A DNA stretch of 64,000 nucleotides from Silene latifolia (GCF_048544455.1 NC_133534.1:220748292-220812291), one strand, 5' to 3'; numbered from the stretch's first letter, positions 36,919 to 50,515 are shown. The notes: generated by a model not told the origin, from the letters alone. A program made the numbers and translations.

Positions 36919-39900
36919 CTAATTAGACAATTCCGTCATACCTGCAACATGTTCTTCTATGAACTGATCCAGCTCTCCACCAGTTGACAGCCGAGTCTTG
37001 AGTTCATTACAAGATGTCATTGTTAGGCCAATGCTAACATTGTGTAAGCATCAAAATAAGAAAATGGTAGAAAGAAAAAAAAGGAGGAAAAACTCACCAC
37101 AAAAACCTTAGTCTTATCGTTAAGATCGGTAGCAATATAATCCATCAGAGTCCTCAACTCAATTGCCTCTTCTCCAGCAAGACAGCCTAAAGAGTAAAGG
37201 CACAAACAATCTTTAAAGACCATCACACGACAAAAGGGGGGGAAAAAGGATTCAGAGGAATAAGAAGCACTTGTATTTGCTTGGTAATGGACCATTTGAT
37301 TTTGAGTCAATCGATGTCCACTTTGAGCATTGATTTCATTAAATGCAAGTAGACTTTGTCATGTTTCATTTACCAAATCAAAATCGATCAAACCGACAAT
37401 TGTTTGATCACCAAAGTCAAATGAGAACAAAATAAATTGGATGGAAAGAGTATTATGTACTTTATAAGTGTCTTGAATCTTGATTGAATTATTTAGCTTG
37501 CATTGTGCAATATAAAAAAGATGGGCCTACAAAACTTTAGTAGACTCACCTATGATATGGGCAACACCCGAAAAGTTAGCCATCACTTGTGCTATATCAC
37601 CTACTCGGCTCCATCTGTCATCATCGTTGTTGCTACTAAACATAGCAGGTAACATGTCTTGAAGCCTCTCTTCGATACAGTGACCCAAAATTCAGCTGCT
37701 TTTGGGATGATTTTAAACCATCCTTCAGCTGGGAACTTGACATAAACAGCTTCGATATTACCGTCACTATTAAGGGGGCTCCCGAAAACTTCCTTCAGAA
37801 CCTGTTACAAGATTTAGTCCATATTTAACTTTAGTAGTTAACTTATTCTTTGACAGTTCTTTTCTCCAAGTATGAGTTAGTACTACGACATAAAAATCGT
37901 CATTTTTATTTATCAAAACAATGATTATTATATTACTGTTTCTAAAAAGTCCCGACAATTTCATATTTTCAGATACAAATTTGGCACCATTTGACCATCA
38001 TCTCATATACAAAACATTCAAGGAAACCAACTGAAATAGTTAAATAAGTTAGTACAGGAAGGTTTAAACACTAACAGTCCGTAGAAAGCAAAGATAGTTA
38101 TGAGGGGGACACCGATTGCAGGATAACTCGCAAATCGACAGAGTAAACAATTAAACATACACAAGCATAGTTCATACTACAAGATCAAATGAATAGACAA
38201 AAAAAATGGCCCAACTAAAAAACCAATGGCAGGATATGGCAGAATCTCCATTATATTCCTCTGACTGTGATCCTCTTTCATGAAAGCATTCAGTGACAAC
38301 TGACAACTATATGGTTGTGGGAGTAAAAAGGCAAACATATTTGAGCTATGGGCGGCTGGGCGCGGAATCAAAAATACAAAAGTTCACACAACAACGTTCG
38401 GGGTAGTAGCCCAAGTAAAAAAAACCAATGGCATGAGCTAGTGTCTCTAAGATATGTGACCTGCGCTCTTTATAGTCCCTCACTGCTACACTTGTAAAAT
38501 AGCTAGCCAAACAATTTACTGAGCATATACATACTATAGAAGTCAAGGAAGGTATGTTGTTGGATATGATAGTATCCTGAAGTATTATATGTGATACAAA
38601 TAATAAACCTTACCCCAGGGATGTCATCCTCTTGGAGATTTGGTAGCTCTTCGATGATTAAGATTACTGGATGAGCTCGACTGACCTTCAAAGTGAGAAT
38701 AGTAAGGTAAGATATTTTGAACAATGTGGGAATAGCTCTAGTCATATTTGTTCAAATTATATAGCGTTGTTTAAGTTAATGAACAAAATAAAGTAGGAGC
38801 GGGATGCATCAAATAAAGTAATACACATCTTACCTTTATGTTACACAACTTATTGCAAACTTCATGAATCAATGGCCTCCAAGGACCACTGGATACTGAA
38901 ACGATAGAGCGAGCAGGTCAAACAAGGATTAAAGGTGAATACGCAAATTCAACCTCACACAGAGGCAAAGTTCCCATTCTTTAGAGTAGTGGTTGTAAAG
39001 GAGCTTTGTTCGACACTCAAACACATACGTTAGATAACTAGTAGAGTAATTCTAGACATACCTGCAACGTGTTCTTCGATGAATTCATCCAGTTCTCCAC
39101 CACAGCATATCCGAGTCTACACAATTGAGATATGCAAATGTAAATTCTAGAGCTAAGATGATGCGATTAAACACATGCCAAGTAGGAAAAGGGACAAGCT
39201 TACCACAAATGCATAAGTTTGATTGCAACTCACAGAGGTTGAAATATAATCGGACAAAGCCCTCAAACCCATGGCTTCTTCACCGGCCAAACAGCCTGAT
39301 CTCACACAAATTAGGAGAAGTGTCGAAAAATTAAAACAGTCTTGATGATGGGCAGCAAAATGGCATAAGAAAACGAACCTACAACACGGGTATCAGGTGG
39401 AAAATTAGTCATGACCTGCACCATATCTGGTACCAGGCACCAAGTTTCATGATCGAGTCTTTGTCCAAAGATTGAAGGTAGAACATTTTGAAGCTCCTCT
39501 TGTGTCACATTGACCCAAAAAATCACCGCTTTTAGGTTAATTTTGAACCACCCTTTAACCGGGAAATTGACATATACCTCTCCAATTTTGCCATTCCGAA
39601 AAGAGGACTCTGAAAAGTTGTTTGAAACTCGTGGCATGCGTAAATACAATCAAAACATTACATTGAGGCATCCTCCATACCAAAGGGAAATTTTCATATT
39701 GATGCGCTGTCCAACACCATTAATACCTCAAGGGCTCTCGCAAATGGCGGGATAAAGGGGGCTATTATATGCAATTTTGTTAAGTTGTGTATATGAATTG
39801 TAGTCTTACTTACAGGGCCATAGACAGTAGCGTAATTCTGAGGGTGGACAGCAAGCACAGGATAAGTCTGTTGAACCAAATGTGAAGATTACATTAGAAA

Positions 39901-41068
39901 ACACACATGTTTGTTACCAAAACTGATTAATTAACAAACCCAGACACTTGTTATCGAAATTGACTAGAAAACTGATCCAGGATAAGTCTTAGTGTCTTAC
40001 TTTGATAGTTGATTGGGTTTCAATCGTAAGCTTAAAATTTAGATGGAATTTCAAAGCCGCAACGGGGTTTCGAGCAAAGGGTGTATTTGCATATTAAACC
40101 ATTGATGAACATAATTTAAATGACATACACATACCTCATCATGGATCTATCATCTATGCACATAATTTTGACAAATTACATCAGAAACCCTAGTAAGTTT
40201 GATAAATATTTCATCCTCCCAGCTTCAAGGATACAAGAATGAAATTAAAAGGTAACAATATATACGGAAGATGATAAATCTATGTAACGAGTATCAAAAT
40301 CCATGGATTTTTGCAAATATTTGCAGAAACCAATTGGTGTTTGGGACCCATGGCAGTAACAGATTTTGACAAACTAGCGTTTTGAACCATTATATATTTA
40401 TATGTCACGAGTCACGAGTCACGAGTCACGAGTCATCTCACATCGGGTTTGAGTTGGGACAAATAAGGTTTGATTAACCTCAGGTTGGACCAAAAAAAGT
40501 CCTTTCAAAAAATACTCCCATAAGAAATTGATTAATACAAGTATACGAACCGTATCAAGAAAACCCGATGCCTTGGCAACGTGACGGATTTTGATGACGA
40601 GTATACTACTAAAGGTTTATGGGCATCCAAAAGGGTAATGTCAAGAATCATTAGTAAATATAGTGACGAGTAATTATTATTGACAATAACGCAAAATCAG
40701 CAGGGAATAATTATGTTACTCGTTCGTTGATTATTTTGTTACCATTATTCATTAACATCGTCATGGCTCATATATAGTAAGCATGAATACATGATACGTA
40801 ACATAGAAGCACAGCAAAATGTCGAAATTTTCGATCAATTACATCATAAAGAAAATCCGAAGCTTGTATTGTAAATAATAATGTCATAATCTTGAAAAAA
40901 ACAAAACTAGTTTAAAATAATGGGAAAAGCATTAAAGGTAAAAGAGAGCGTCACCCCAGGAAGATCATCTTGTTGATGATTTGGTAAGTTTTCAATCATG
41001 AAAATGAAAGGACGAGGAGCTGCAGAAATATCCACATTATTATTGTTATTGTTGAGTCTCTCCGCCAT
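36919..41068 (-). CDS. Unrecognised multi-exon gene with two tandem domains, the second damaged
   Basis: Family not recognised. First domain exons: 41068-40955 (MAERLNNNNNN... to DDLPG), 39867-39814, 39607-39379, 39295-39204, 39116-39062, 38895-38834; all have GT-AG ends and join in frame to 202 codons. Second domain repeats the order: 38685-38614 (ELPNLQEDDIPG, like ENLPNHQQDDLPG), an unclear exon near 38100-38240, 37801-37550, 37186-37098 (CLAGEEA, as in the first domain), 36996-36919 (GGELDQFIEEHVA against GGELDEFIEEHVA). Reading past the last donor reaches TAG at 36919. Exon 37801-37550 changes frame at about 37671-37677, so either the second domain is dead or the sequence has an error. 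No signal peptide or membrane segment is seen. It may be one gene or a gene followed by a pseudogene. Confidence 0.6.
40405..40434. repeat. Short heptamer tandem repeat (GTCACGA x4)
   Basis: Four copies of GTCACGA in the first intron of the two-domain gene. Confidence 0.85.
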
Positions 41069-41333
41069 TTTCAACTGCTAGAGTAGACACTAGAGAGATG
41101 AAAAATGCAACAAATGTGTATACAATTGTATCAACTGATTATGGAATAATATTGGAGTATCAGTATATAAGTTGGCTACAATTAAACGGTTTTCATCATT
41201 ACCAAGAATTTGTTAGTTATAGTCCTTATAGGTCAACACCATGTAGCTCTACGCTTCCATTTTATACAAATTTGTTACATTTTGTATTCTCATTGTTTCT
41301 TCTCCTCTCCATTTCTTTTTACAATTGGTCTCC

Positions 41334-41507
41334 CTTGTGACGGGTTACCATTTGTGGCGGATATTTTGTGAGTTAAAATGGTAACAAAATGGGTTAGTGG
41401 AGAAAGGGGACCACATGAATAGTGTTGCAGAGAGAGAAAAAGTGGGTACTTTGTGAGGTAAAATGGTATCCGTCACTCAAGAGTGACGGATATGTGCCGT
41501 CACAAAC
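41334..41507. mobile_element. Non-autonomous DNA element upstream of the two-domain gene
   Basis: Ends TTGTGACGG (left) and CCGTCACAA (right) with a further inner inversion (CCGTCACTCAAGAGTGACGG). 174 bp. It resembles the TAGACGG-type repeats in layout. It sits about 270 bp upstream of the start codon of the minus-strand gene. Confidence 0.5.
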
Positions 41508-41576
41508 AAGAATTTGTGTTCTTTTTATTTCGTGACTATATTTTATTTCGGGAAAATTTATCAATTAATTGTTTAA

Positions 41577-43976
41577 CTAGTTTTGTACCCGCGAAAATCG
41601 CGGACTTGTTCTATTTGTCCCATTTATTTGCTTTTTTTGACGTCCATCTTTAACTAAAATATAAAATATTTGTTTTTATCGCGAATAAGCTATAAACCAA
41701 ACATTTGTAAATATTTACTTCTTTTACATTATTTTTCATGATCATAGTAATATAGATAGAAGTTTTAATTTGAATTTTATTTCTATATTTTAATACATGT
41801 TAATATTATTCATGAATATTTTGTAGTCAACAATTTATTGTAGCTAATTTTATAACTATAAATGTTTGTTTAAATTTTTTACAAATTTGTTATTTTTATG
41901 TATTTATGATGTACGTCATAAATAATTAAGCTAAAAACGGCTGCGTCGTTAGGTCGATAAAGAAAGCACTCCAAGATCGTGGTTACATATCTAATAGGTT
42001 TTTTAAGAAAGTTAAATAGATACTATTAATTTAACACTTCCTCAAAATATATACTTTTATCAAAAATATATATGTAAAATAGAGAATCTCGCCGATGATG
42101 AATGGTGATGCTTTGTAAGCCAACTAAAAGAGTAAAAAATATATTTTCGTTTTTCACATTTTGATCCAAACAGTTAATCTCCACTTTTTAATAGACTCCT
42201 CACAATCAATAATCTGCAAATTGAGATAGTTAAAATTAAAGTTAAAATTAAAATTAAATAAGCATCATCTTAATTACAAAATTAACTATACAACTTATTA
42301 AACGTTTAAAATTTTAAAATCTTAAAAGATAGAAATATGGAGTCTTTTAAGAAGACTATGAATGTTTGAATCACATGCACATATACATCTTATTTTTCAC
42401 ATTTTAATGAGTGTGCTAATTACAATATTTAAGATGGTTTTGAAATAAATCAAAAGTAACAATATGAGAAATTGTGAAGTTTTATAATCCAAGTTATTGG
42501 ATTTTTCATTTACCACATATAAGACCTTTTAGCTACTATCTTTATTACTAATGAGGAATTATATGGATAAATTTTATGATTTAAAATTTAAATAATGAGA
42601 GTAAATTCTTAATTTATTTTTGTAATTTAGTACATAATCTTATGATTTCCACTAAAAAATATTATTAGTAGCTTTATAATCCAAATTATTAAACTTTTTT
42701 ATTTACTACATATAAGACATTTTAACTACTATCTCTATGGTTAATGAAGAGTTAGATGGACAAATTGTACGATTTAAATGATGAGAGTAAATTGTTAATT
42801 AATTTTTATAATTTAAATCATAATCGGTATTATGATTTCCATCAAAAAAATATTAGTAAATCTTATGAATAATTTTAATAAATAAGTCTGATGTAGCCTT
42901 AATATTAACCAATATAAAAATGACATGTGAATTAAAATTAGATGTTTTAAGTAGCCTTTTAACTATATTGTATTTTTTTTTTTTTTTTACAAAAACAGAG
43001 TTATAAAAAAACAATTTACTAAGATCCTCTAAATTCGAATTAAAACTAAAAATATTTTGTTTTTATATCAAGTGAGACAATTACGTATCAAATAAGTTTT
43101 AATATCATTAGAACATGGTTCAAGGACGGATATCAAGTTTTTGTTCAACTAAATCCTTCTGTTGCCTACACATTTCCCATGTAGTTTTTTTTAACACACT
43201 ATGTTAATATTATGAGAAGACAAAGAAAGCATCACCTACAAAAATAGAATAAGAAACAAACATACATTTAACGATAATTTAATTAATCTTGTAAGAAGGT
43301 TTACATAAAGATAGTATAAAATAAATCTACCACAAAGCGATATTAGTGGATAAATTACAAAAAACTGTGCATTTTACAATAAGCTTATATAAATTACACA
43401 AATAAAACTCGTAGAACATACCTTATATATAACGTAATTAACTGCACAATCCAACTTTGCAATAATAAGAAAATTGTACCATTCCATCTGCAAAAATAAA
43501 TCAAGGCGAGAATACAAATTGACATCAATAAAAGTTATTTAAACAATACAAAATAAAACACAAAACTTATGTATGATATAACTTTATTTTTTTCACAAAT
43601 GCAAATGATTAATAAAAATTATATGCAATGGAAAGTTTCAATAACATATGAATATGCCAAAAGGATAGAAAAAGAGGGTAAAAAATAAAAGTACTTATTT
43701 TAAAGACTTTACTTATATTATCTTAGCATCAAATAAGGAGTTAAACTTTAGGGGGAGAAAGGAATCATCAAAAAGGAAAAGGAAGAGCTAAAGAGAAAAT
43801 GAAGAGTTAGAGATGAATAATGGGTCATAAACGTGATAATAAGTATTCTATCTTAATTCTATGAATGAATATTATTAATTAGTCACATATTATCAAATGA
43901 AAGTTTCTTAGTGATTCTACGCTGTCGCATATCTTATACATATGCTCAAGGTAGCCTTTTTATATTATTGTATAGA
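41577..43976 (-). mobile_element. Non-autonomous Helitron, 2.4 kb
   Basis: On the minus strand it begins A|TCTATACAATAATATAAAAAGG (43976) and ends with a hairpin CCGCGATTTTCGCGG, GTACAAAA, CTAG|T (41577). This is the Helitron pattern: 5' TC, 3' hairpin plus CTRR, insertion between A and T, no duplication. Interior is AT-rich without a Rep/helicase gene. Confidence 0.72.
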
Positions 43977-45752
43977 TATGACATGTAGATTATGGTAATT
44001 TAGCATGCCTTTAAGTTAGATATATAGATTTTGTATTTAGATTATAGAGTTATTGATTTTACATACATAAATATATAGCAAGGAGAAATATAATGTAAAA
44101 GGTTTGCATGAGAGTGGTTTATAAATTATCTTATGAAATTATATTTATAGATTATTATTATTAAATCCACTTTGCATGAGAGTGATTTAAAAATTATCCT
44201 ATGAAATTAAAATTATCTAAATTTAGTTTTTTACCATTAATATGAGAGTAACTTTTAAATGTGGAATTGATAATATTTTTTTTCATGTGCACTACTATGC
44301 TAGTATTCCCACGTAGACTATATTTTGCCACGTCACAATTAATTGTTGTCATGTCACATTTGTCTACGTGGCGTTTAATGTCTAACCTTTTAATAATATT
44401 TATTTATAGATGGAGAAATAAAAAATAATGATTTTAATTCGTTTTATTAGAGAAAATAGAAGGAAATGGAGAGGAAAGAACACATACTCTAAATACTTGA
44501 AACAAACCATAATTTCTATACAATCTAATTAAAAGGATACCTAGAACAATAATTTTAGATGTGACATGACAAATTTTAATTTATTACTCTCTCCGTCCAA
44601 TAACTAAATGACAAGTGGAACAAATTGAATAAGAATGATCAAATTACTCATCAAGTTCATTCTTAAAATAGAAAAGACAACAAATGACTGAGACACCCAA
44701 AAATGGAAAAGGGCAACAAATGACCGGGACAGAGGGAGTATTATATAACATTAATTTAATTCACTTATTTTCCTCCAAAAATCCATCCATCCGGCCTCCA
44801 TTAACTTGAAACTTAATTAAATCAAAATACTTTTTCTACAATAAAAATAAAAATATGCATTAACAATAAGTTATTAATTTCAAGATATTTCATGCATACG
44901 GAGTATTATTATATGTATTCGGAATAAAAAAATGGATACAAAAGAAATTAAGAACGAAAAAGAATAAATTATGTTAAAAACAAGAATAATTTTGTATTAT
45001 CACTCATCCTTAATTCCCCATTGGTCATGTGAAATGTGCTTTGAAGACCAAACATTTCATCCGCTCTCGTTTTATTGTGCTTTGAAAACCAATATAGTTG
45101 AACTTCATATAAATTTTGGATCTTAAAGGTGCTACATTCCTACTTAAGCCTAAACTCTTTAGTTTGTTTGCATGTTGATTTCTCCTTATTATTCATAGTT
45201 TTTATAGTATAAAGCTACAAAATTAAAAATTTAATTTTTAGTTTATGCATTAAATAAAAAAACTTAACCTTCATAGTTATGAGGTCAAATAACCAACTCC
45301 GGTTGTTTCCTTACTAATCTCTTAATTACGTGATTAGTATTTGTAATCAGCTTATAAGATGATTAATTTGCTTACATGTATTTTTTTATTGACAATATGA
45401 CATATAGGTAGTACGTATATATGTACTTGAATTGAACAAGCTAATATGAAATGTGTTGTACATTCATTAAAGTAGTTTGATTTACATTGTCAAGTCAAGT
45501 TCGTCCAATTTTAAGATTTCGACAGATTTGCACTGCAGCATGTGATTAGTCACAACTCACAATAAGTGTCTGGTTTGAAACGTGATGTAGAATATTCGGT
45601 TATCCTACAGAGAAATTAAATACAATGGAAAATGTATTTTTACGATTTGATATTGAATCGACAGAAGGGTGACAAAAAAACACTAAGTTTAGTGTCAAAT
45701 ATTGTTATCTTCTTTAATTTCAAGTTAACATAATTGTATCACGATCAAAAAC
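43977..45752. other. AT-rich spacer with one MITE
   Basis: No gene recognised apart from the MITE at 44587-44738. Confidence 0.5.
44587..44738. mobile_element. Stowaway-like MITE
   Basis: Ends CTCTCTCCGTCCAATAACTA (left) and CTCCCTCTGTCCCGGTCATT (reverse complement of right), flanked by TA. 152 bp. Confidence 0.7.
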
Positions 45753-45757
45753 ATAGT

Positions 45758-46063
45758 TGTTGCATTTAGTTAAAGCAACAGGAAGTAGAAGACATGTATG
45801 ATTTCAGCAGAACAAAGTAGTTGAGAGCATTCAAGTTGTTTCAATGTAATTTTGATATATTGAGTTGAGTTTGCACGAGATGCACAGACAAGTACATATA
45901 TCCCTGGACTCTTGCTTGGGGGACCAGTGGACAAAGCAAGGAGCTTGAACCAAAGGACAAACCTAGGACTAAAAGTAGTTGACTCTATACAATTTACAAC
46001 CACTACTTTATGAGCAAAAGTAATAATAAATTAAGTAGGATATTTTGTATGATCTTTTCTACA
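45758..46063 (-). repeat. Copia 3' LTR
   Basis: 306 bp; the downstream LTR for the minus-strand element, next to the polypurine tract. Confidence 0.92.
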
Positions 46064-48219
46064 CTCCCCCTCAAGATGTGAGTGGAAGCCAGCTGAAACT
46101 CCCATCTTGGATAGTAAATAGTTATGTTGAGAGACAGTGCAGGACTTAGTAAGTACATCTGCGACTTGATCTTTAGTGTTGACATAGGATGTGGTTAGAA
46201 GACCTTGTTGTATCTTCTCGCAAATAAAATGACAGTCTACCTCAATGTGTTTAGTTCGTTCATGGTACACTGGGTTTGCTGCAATTGCAAGAGCAGCCCG
46301 ATTATCACATTTGAGGTGTGCTGGACCAAAATGCTGTAATCCCAGATCCTGCAGTAACTGAAACAACCAGGTGACCTCACATGTGGTCATAGCTATAGCC
46401 CTATACTCAGCTTCAGCTGATGAACGAGAGACCAAAGTCTGTTTCTTGGATTTCCAAGAGATGGGAGAATTCCCAAGGAGGACACAGAACCCTGTGATTG
46501 ACCTTCTGCTAAAAGCACAAGAAGCCCAGTCTGAATCACAGTATGCTGTTAGTTGAGCGGCAGAGTTGCTGGCAAAGAGAACACCCTGACCAGGAGCAGA
46601 TTTTAGATACCTCAGAACCCTCTTGGCAGCTTGCATATGATCAGAGGTGGGGTTCTAAAGGAATTGGCTCAGAAGGTCATGTAAACTTCTTCTACTAGAT
46701 CTCCGTGAAGAAAAGCATTAGCCACGTCCATTTGACAAGTTGACCAATTATTCATAGACACAATAGCCAAGAGTGCTCTCACTGTTGACATTTTGGCCAC
46801 TAGGGCAAACGTTTCATCATAGTTTATTCCAGGCATTTGCCTGAAACCCTGAACAACAAGTCTAGCCTTGTGTCTCTCCACAGATCCATCAGGATTATGC
46901 TTGGTTTTAAAGATCCATTTACAGCCAATGGCTTTTCTCCCCTTTGGGAGCTGTATGAGAGTCCATGTGTTGTTATCATGGAGAGCTTGCAGTTCAAGAT
47001 TCATGGCTTGGACCCACTTGTGTTCTTGGACAGCTTCTTGGAATGTTGCAGGGTCAGGACAACTAATCTCAGTTGTGGCATGACCTGCAAAGGGTGCATT
47101 CAGATGTAGTTACACCACATTTGCAATGCTGGTAGGAGCCATGACAGGGTTGTTAATGATGTAGTCCTTGGCCCATTCTGGTGCTCTTCTGTCTCTGCTT
47201 GGTCTGGTGTTAGTGACCTGAGGTTCAATTTCAGGAGCATCAGGATGTGTGTCATGATCAGTTGCGGAAGGAGTGTTGAGTTGAGTTTTAGAACTGAGAT
47301 AATCAAGAGGAGCTGAGGTTTCAACCATGTTTGAAGGGATTTGAGGTTGGTATTCATCTGTTTGCAGGGTTGGAATAAATTGAGAGAAATTCTTGATCTT
47401 CCAAGGAAAAACTGCTTCAAAGAATTTCACATCCCTAGAGACAAAGACAGTCTTCTTGATGATGTCATAAACCCTATATCCTTTTTGGGACAGTGGATAT
47501 CCAAGGAATACACAGGGAATGCCTCTGGGTAAGAACTTATCCTTGTCTCTTGTAGGGTTGTGTACCATTGTGAGGCAACCAAATACTTTCATCGTCTCAT
47601 AATTTGGAGCTTTCTTTAGTAGAACTTCATAGGGAGACTTGTTGTTCAGTATAACAGTAGGTAGTCTATTTATTATATAGGCTGCAGTTAGGACACAGTC
47701 ACCTCAGAAGGACAATAGGAGTCCTGAACTGAATCTTATGGCTTTGCTTATCTCAAGGAGATGCCTATGTTTCCTTTCAACAATCCCATTTTGCTGTGGA
47801 GTATCAATGCAACTGGTCTGTTGCCAAATTCCTTTGGACAATATGAACTTTTTGTTGTCCCCTTCTATGAGTTCAAGAGCATTATCATATCTTAAGACTT
47901 TGATACTTTTATCAAATTGTTTCTTGGTGAATTTGTAGAACTGAACTAGTAGAGGAGCTACTTCAGACTTGTGTTTCATAAGATAGACCCAAGTGGCCCT
48001 AGAATGATCATCAGCAAGAGTTAGAAAATACTTATGTTTATTCCTGGTTTCCTTTATGTAAGGTCCCCATACATCAACATGAATAAGGTCAAATATGGCA
48101 GCGGCTTTGTCCTTTATTATGGGAAATAGAAGTCTAGTTTGTTTTGCCATTGAACATGTGATACAAATTTGCCTAGATTTTTGTTTGACAAGATGTGAAA
48201 TGCTAGAGATGTGCTGCAA
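46031..48219 (-). pseudogene. Copia integrase, RT and RNase H, with stops and a deletion
   Basis: 48219-47704 is integrase (CSMAK zinc region, DLIHVDVWGPY, QQNGIVERKHRH), ending in a second premature TGA. 47592-47110 is the integrase C-terminus and linker. 47004-46669 is the N-terminal half of RT ([20 protein letters not shown]). The frame then stops and the RT half with the YVDD site is missing before RNase H (46636-46031; [15 protein letters not shown]). The element cannot make its own RT. Confidence 0.9.
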
Positions 48220-48252
48220 TTTGTCATCAGCAGCATGTCCTAGTCTTAGGTG

Positions 48253-50337
48253 TCAAACATCATGAGATTTATCATTAATAGAGGGTAAAGTAGTACAATT
48301 GTCATCAGGTGCATTACAAGGATTGAAAATTATGCCACCTGAAGACTGACCTTGATCCAAGTCTAGACTAGGAAGAGTAACATTACATGAAACAGGATTG
48401 TGAATCCTGACTAAACCATTAGCAGACTTAGGGTGTGGTTTAGTAACTTTATTTAGTAAATAATAAACACCCTTGTTTCCTCTTCCAAGCCCCCTAATCT
48501 TCCTGGTATGAGAGCCCTGTATAACACACAGATTTTCATAAAAAACCACATAGCAGTGTTCATCCCTTGTTAATCTTTGAACAAACAACAGATTATGTCT
48601 GAAAGCAGGTACAAAGCACACATTATTTAGAATGATTCCATTATCAAATTTGTATGTCCCTATGTGGGAGACAGTAGTTGTTTCTCCATTTGGCAAGTTT
48701 ATCTTTGGTTTGTTTTTTAGTTCCCTTTTATTTTCAAGTGAGTTTAGATTAGATATCATATGATCTGATGCTCCAGAGTCTACTATCCATTCATGAGTGG
48801 ATTTGGTTACATGGTTACAGGTCAAAGGAGTCATACCTGCAAAGTTTACCTCCATCTCATCCTCAGTTTCTGGATAGTTTCTAGTCCCTTTCCCTTTCTG
48901 GCTGTTCATCAATTGCTCAAACTGTTGAGTGGTTAAAGTGATAGATCCACGCATTCCTTCATCACCCACTACAATATTTGCTGTCCTCCCATGCCTGGGA
49001 TGTGAGTGTTGTTTTCCCTTATGCATTCCTGCTTTGTACCCTTTGCTGCCAGACCCTTGTTGAGCTGCTCTGAGTTTATAAGATTGAGATTTCTCTGGGA
49101 ACCTTTTTGAAACTGGGTGATCATCAGGATACCCAATTATTTTCCAGCACTTTTCCTTGATATGGCCCTTTCTTGGGCAGATTGGACAGGTAGGTGTTAT
49201 CTCAGGTTTCTTTTGTTCACCATAAAAAGCCAAGTTGTCACTTTCCACCTTCTCAAGGCACTTGTAGTTCCTCCTTTGTGCCTCCTCATGTTGGAAGATA
49301 GCAGCAGCTTCATCCACATAGGGAAGAGGGGACATCATCAACACATGGCTCCTCATGGTAGCATAAGAATGATTCAGGCCATTCAAGAACTGAAAGAGTT
49401 TTCTTTCATCTTGCTCCTTGTGCTGAGCAGTTAGCCAGGTATTGATCTCAGCTGTGACTTGGGTCACAGGTGGCCAGTCAGTCATGATTTCAAGACTTTG
49501 CCACAATATTCTGAGTTCAGTGAAGTACTCACTGATGGACTTGTCTCCCTGAGTGAGATCATCCAGATATTTATTTAGCTTGAATTTCCTAGCACCATTG
49601 CTGACAAAGAACTGGGTTTGCAAGTAATCCCAGATTTCCTTTGCTATTTTGACATACATTACAGATCTCTTGATCTGTTTCTCAACATTGTGCATGATCC
49701 AAGTGATTAGGAGGGAGTTGCAGGTGTCCCAAGCAGCTTCCTTCAGAGGATCATTCACATGCCTTTTTACCACTCCAGTTGTAACACCCCGGTCCAAACC
49801 GGGTCGGGAGCGGTTACTTATGATAGCTCACCAGGCTGTGTACATGACCCACAGATCAACACGGGTCCTTTATAGCGCATTTTGTCCTCACTCATGCGCA
49901 TCCCGGAAACCTTCCCAGGAGGTCACTCATCCTAAGACTACTCCCAGCCAAGCACGCTTAACTTTGGAGTTCTTTCGCATGGATGACCATAAAAGAAAGT
50001 GCACTTTGTTGATATGAGTAGTACTTCTAATCCATTTAAGCACTAGTCATTTAAGCACTGGACCTCTTCAATTACCATGGGGTATTACACCAGTCAGGAA
50101 TCCTAGCTTCCTCTTGGTGTAGATGGCAATTTCCATCTGCCTCTTCCATTCCAGGTAGTTTTCAATACCAGAAAGCTTGGTATCAACTACCACAGGATGG
50201 GTACTCTCAGCTAGGTGAAGGTAAAGAGGATCAGTGGGATCCATGACAAATGGGGCATTGGACGAAGTTGGAGTTGTGTTGGTGGTATTTGTTTCAGTTG
50301 CACTAGTTGTTAGTGTAGTGTTGTTGAGACTCATCAT
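48253..50337 (-). pseudogene. Copia gag and protease, interrupted
   Basis: Gag starts at 50337 (or the ATG one codon on) and is broken at 50089 by a 310-bp insert; the same frame resumes at 49779 once the insert is discounted. Gag shows the retrotrans_gag region, and a CCHC-like CPICPRKGHIKEKC zinc knuckle. The protease active site follows (IVDSGASDHM). The frame ends at 48253 at a TGA where tryptophan would be expected just before the pre-integrase LRLGHA motif. Confidence 0.88.
49780..50089 (-). mobile_element. Cassandra-type solo LTR carrying 5S-rRNA-like sequence
   Basis: 310 bp, TGTAACACC...GTATTACA, flanked by CCAGT (49775-49779, 50090-50094) inside copia gag. On the minus strand the middle reads AACTCCAAAGTTAAGCGTGC, TTGGCTGGGAGTAGT and GGATGAGTGACCTCCTGGGA, close to the conserved end of plant 5S rRNA, which holds its internal promoter boxes. 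LTRs with an embedded 5S-like promoter define the Cassandra TRIM family. Confidence 0.9.
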
Positions 50338-50515
50338 TTTTTGTATGAAGAAATCTGTGTAAGAATAAAAATTGAAGAGAGGATGGTTGTGTGTTTTTGC
50401 TTGAAGTAAGCAGATCTTTAAATAGGTAAAGATTCGTACATAGTTGGTTGAACCTCAGTAAATGCTCGTCCTTAGTATGGTTATCAGTCTCCTCATTCCT
50501 GAGGCTCTGATACCA

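Noticed and set aside
41098..41340. 80-aa plus-strand open frame with a hydrophobic end
   Set aside because: It lies in the upstream region of the minus-strand two-domain gene, without any promoter or motif support.
49850..49990. A functional 5S rRNA gene
   Set aside because: Only the promoter-bearing part resembles 5S rRNA, and it lies in a TG...CA LTR with 5-bp duplications; this is Cassandra.
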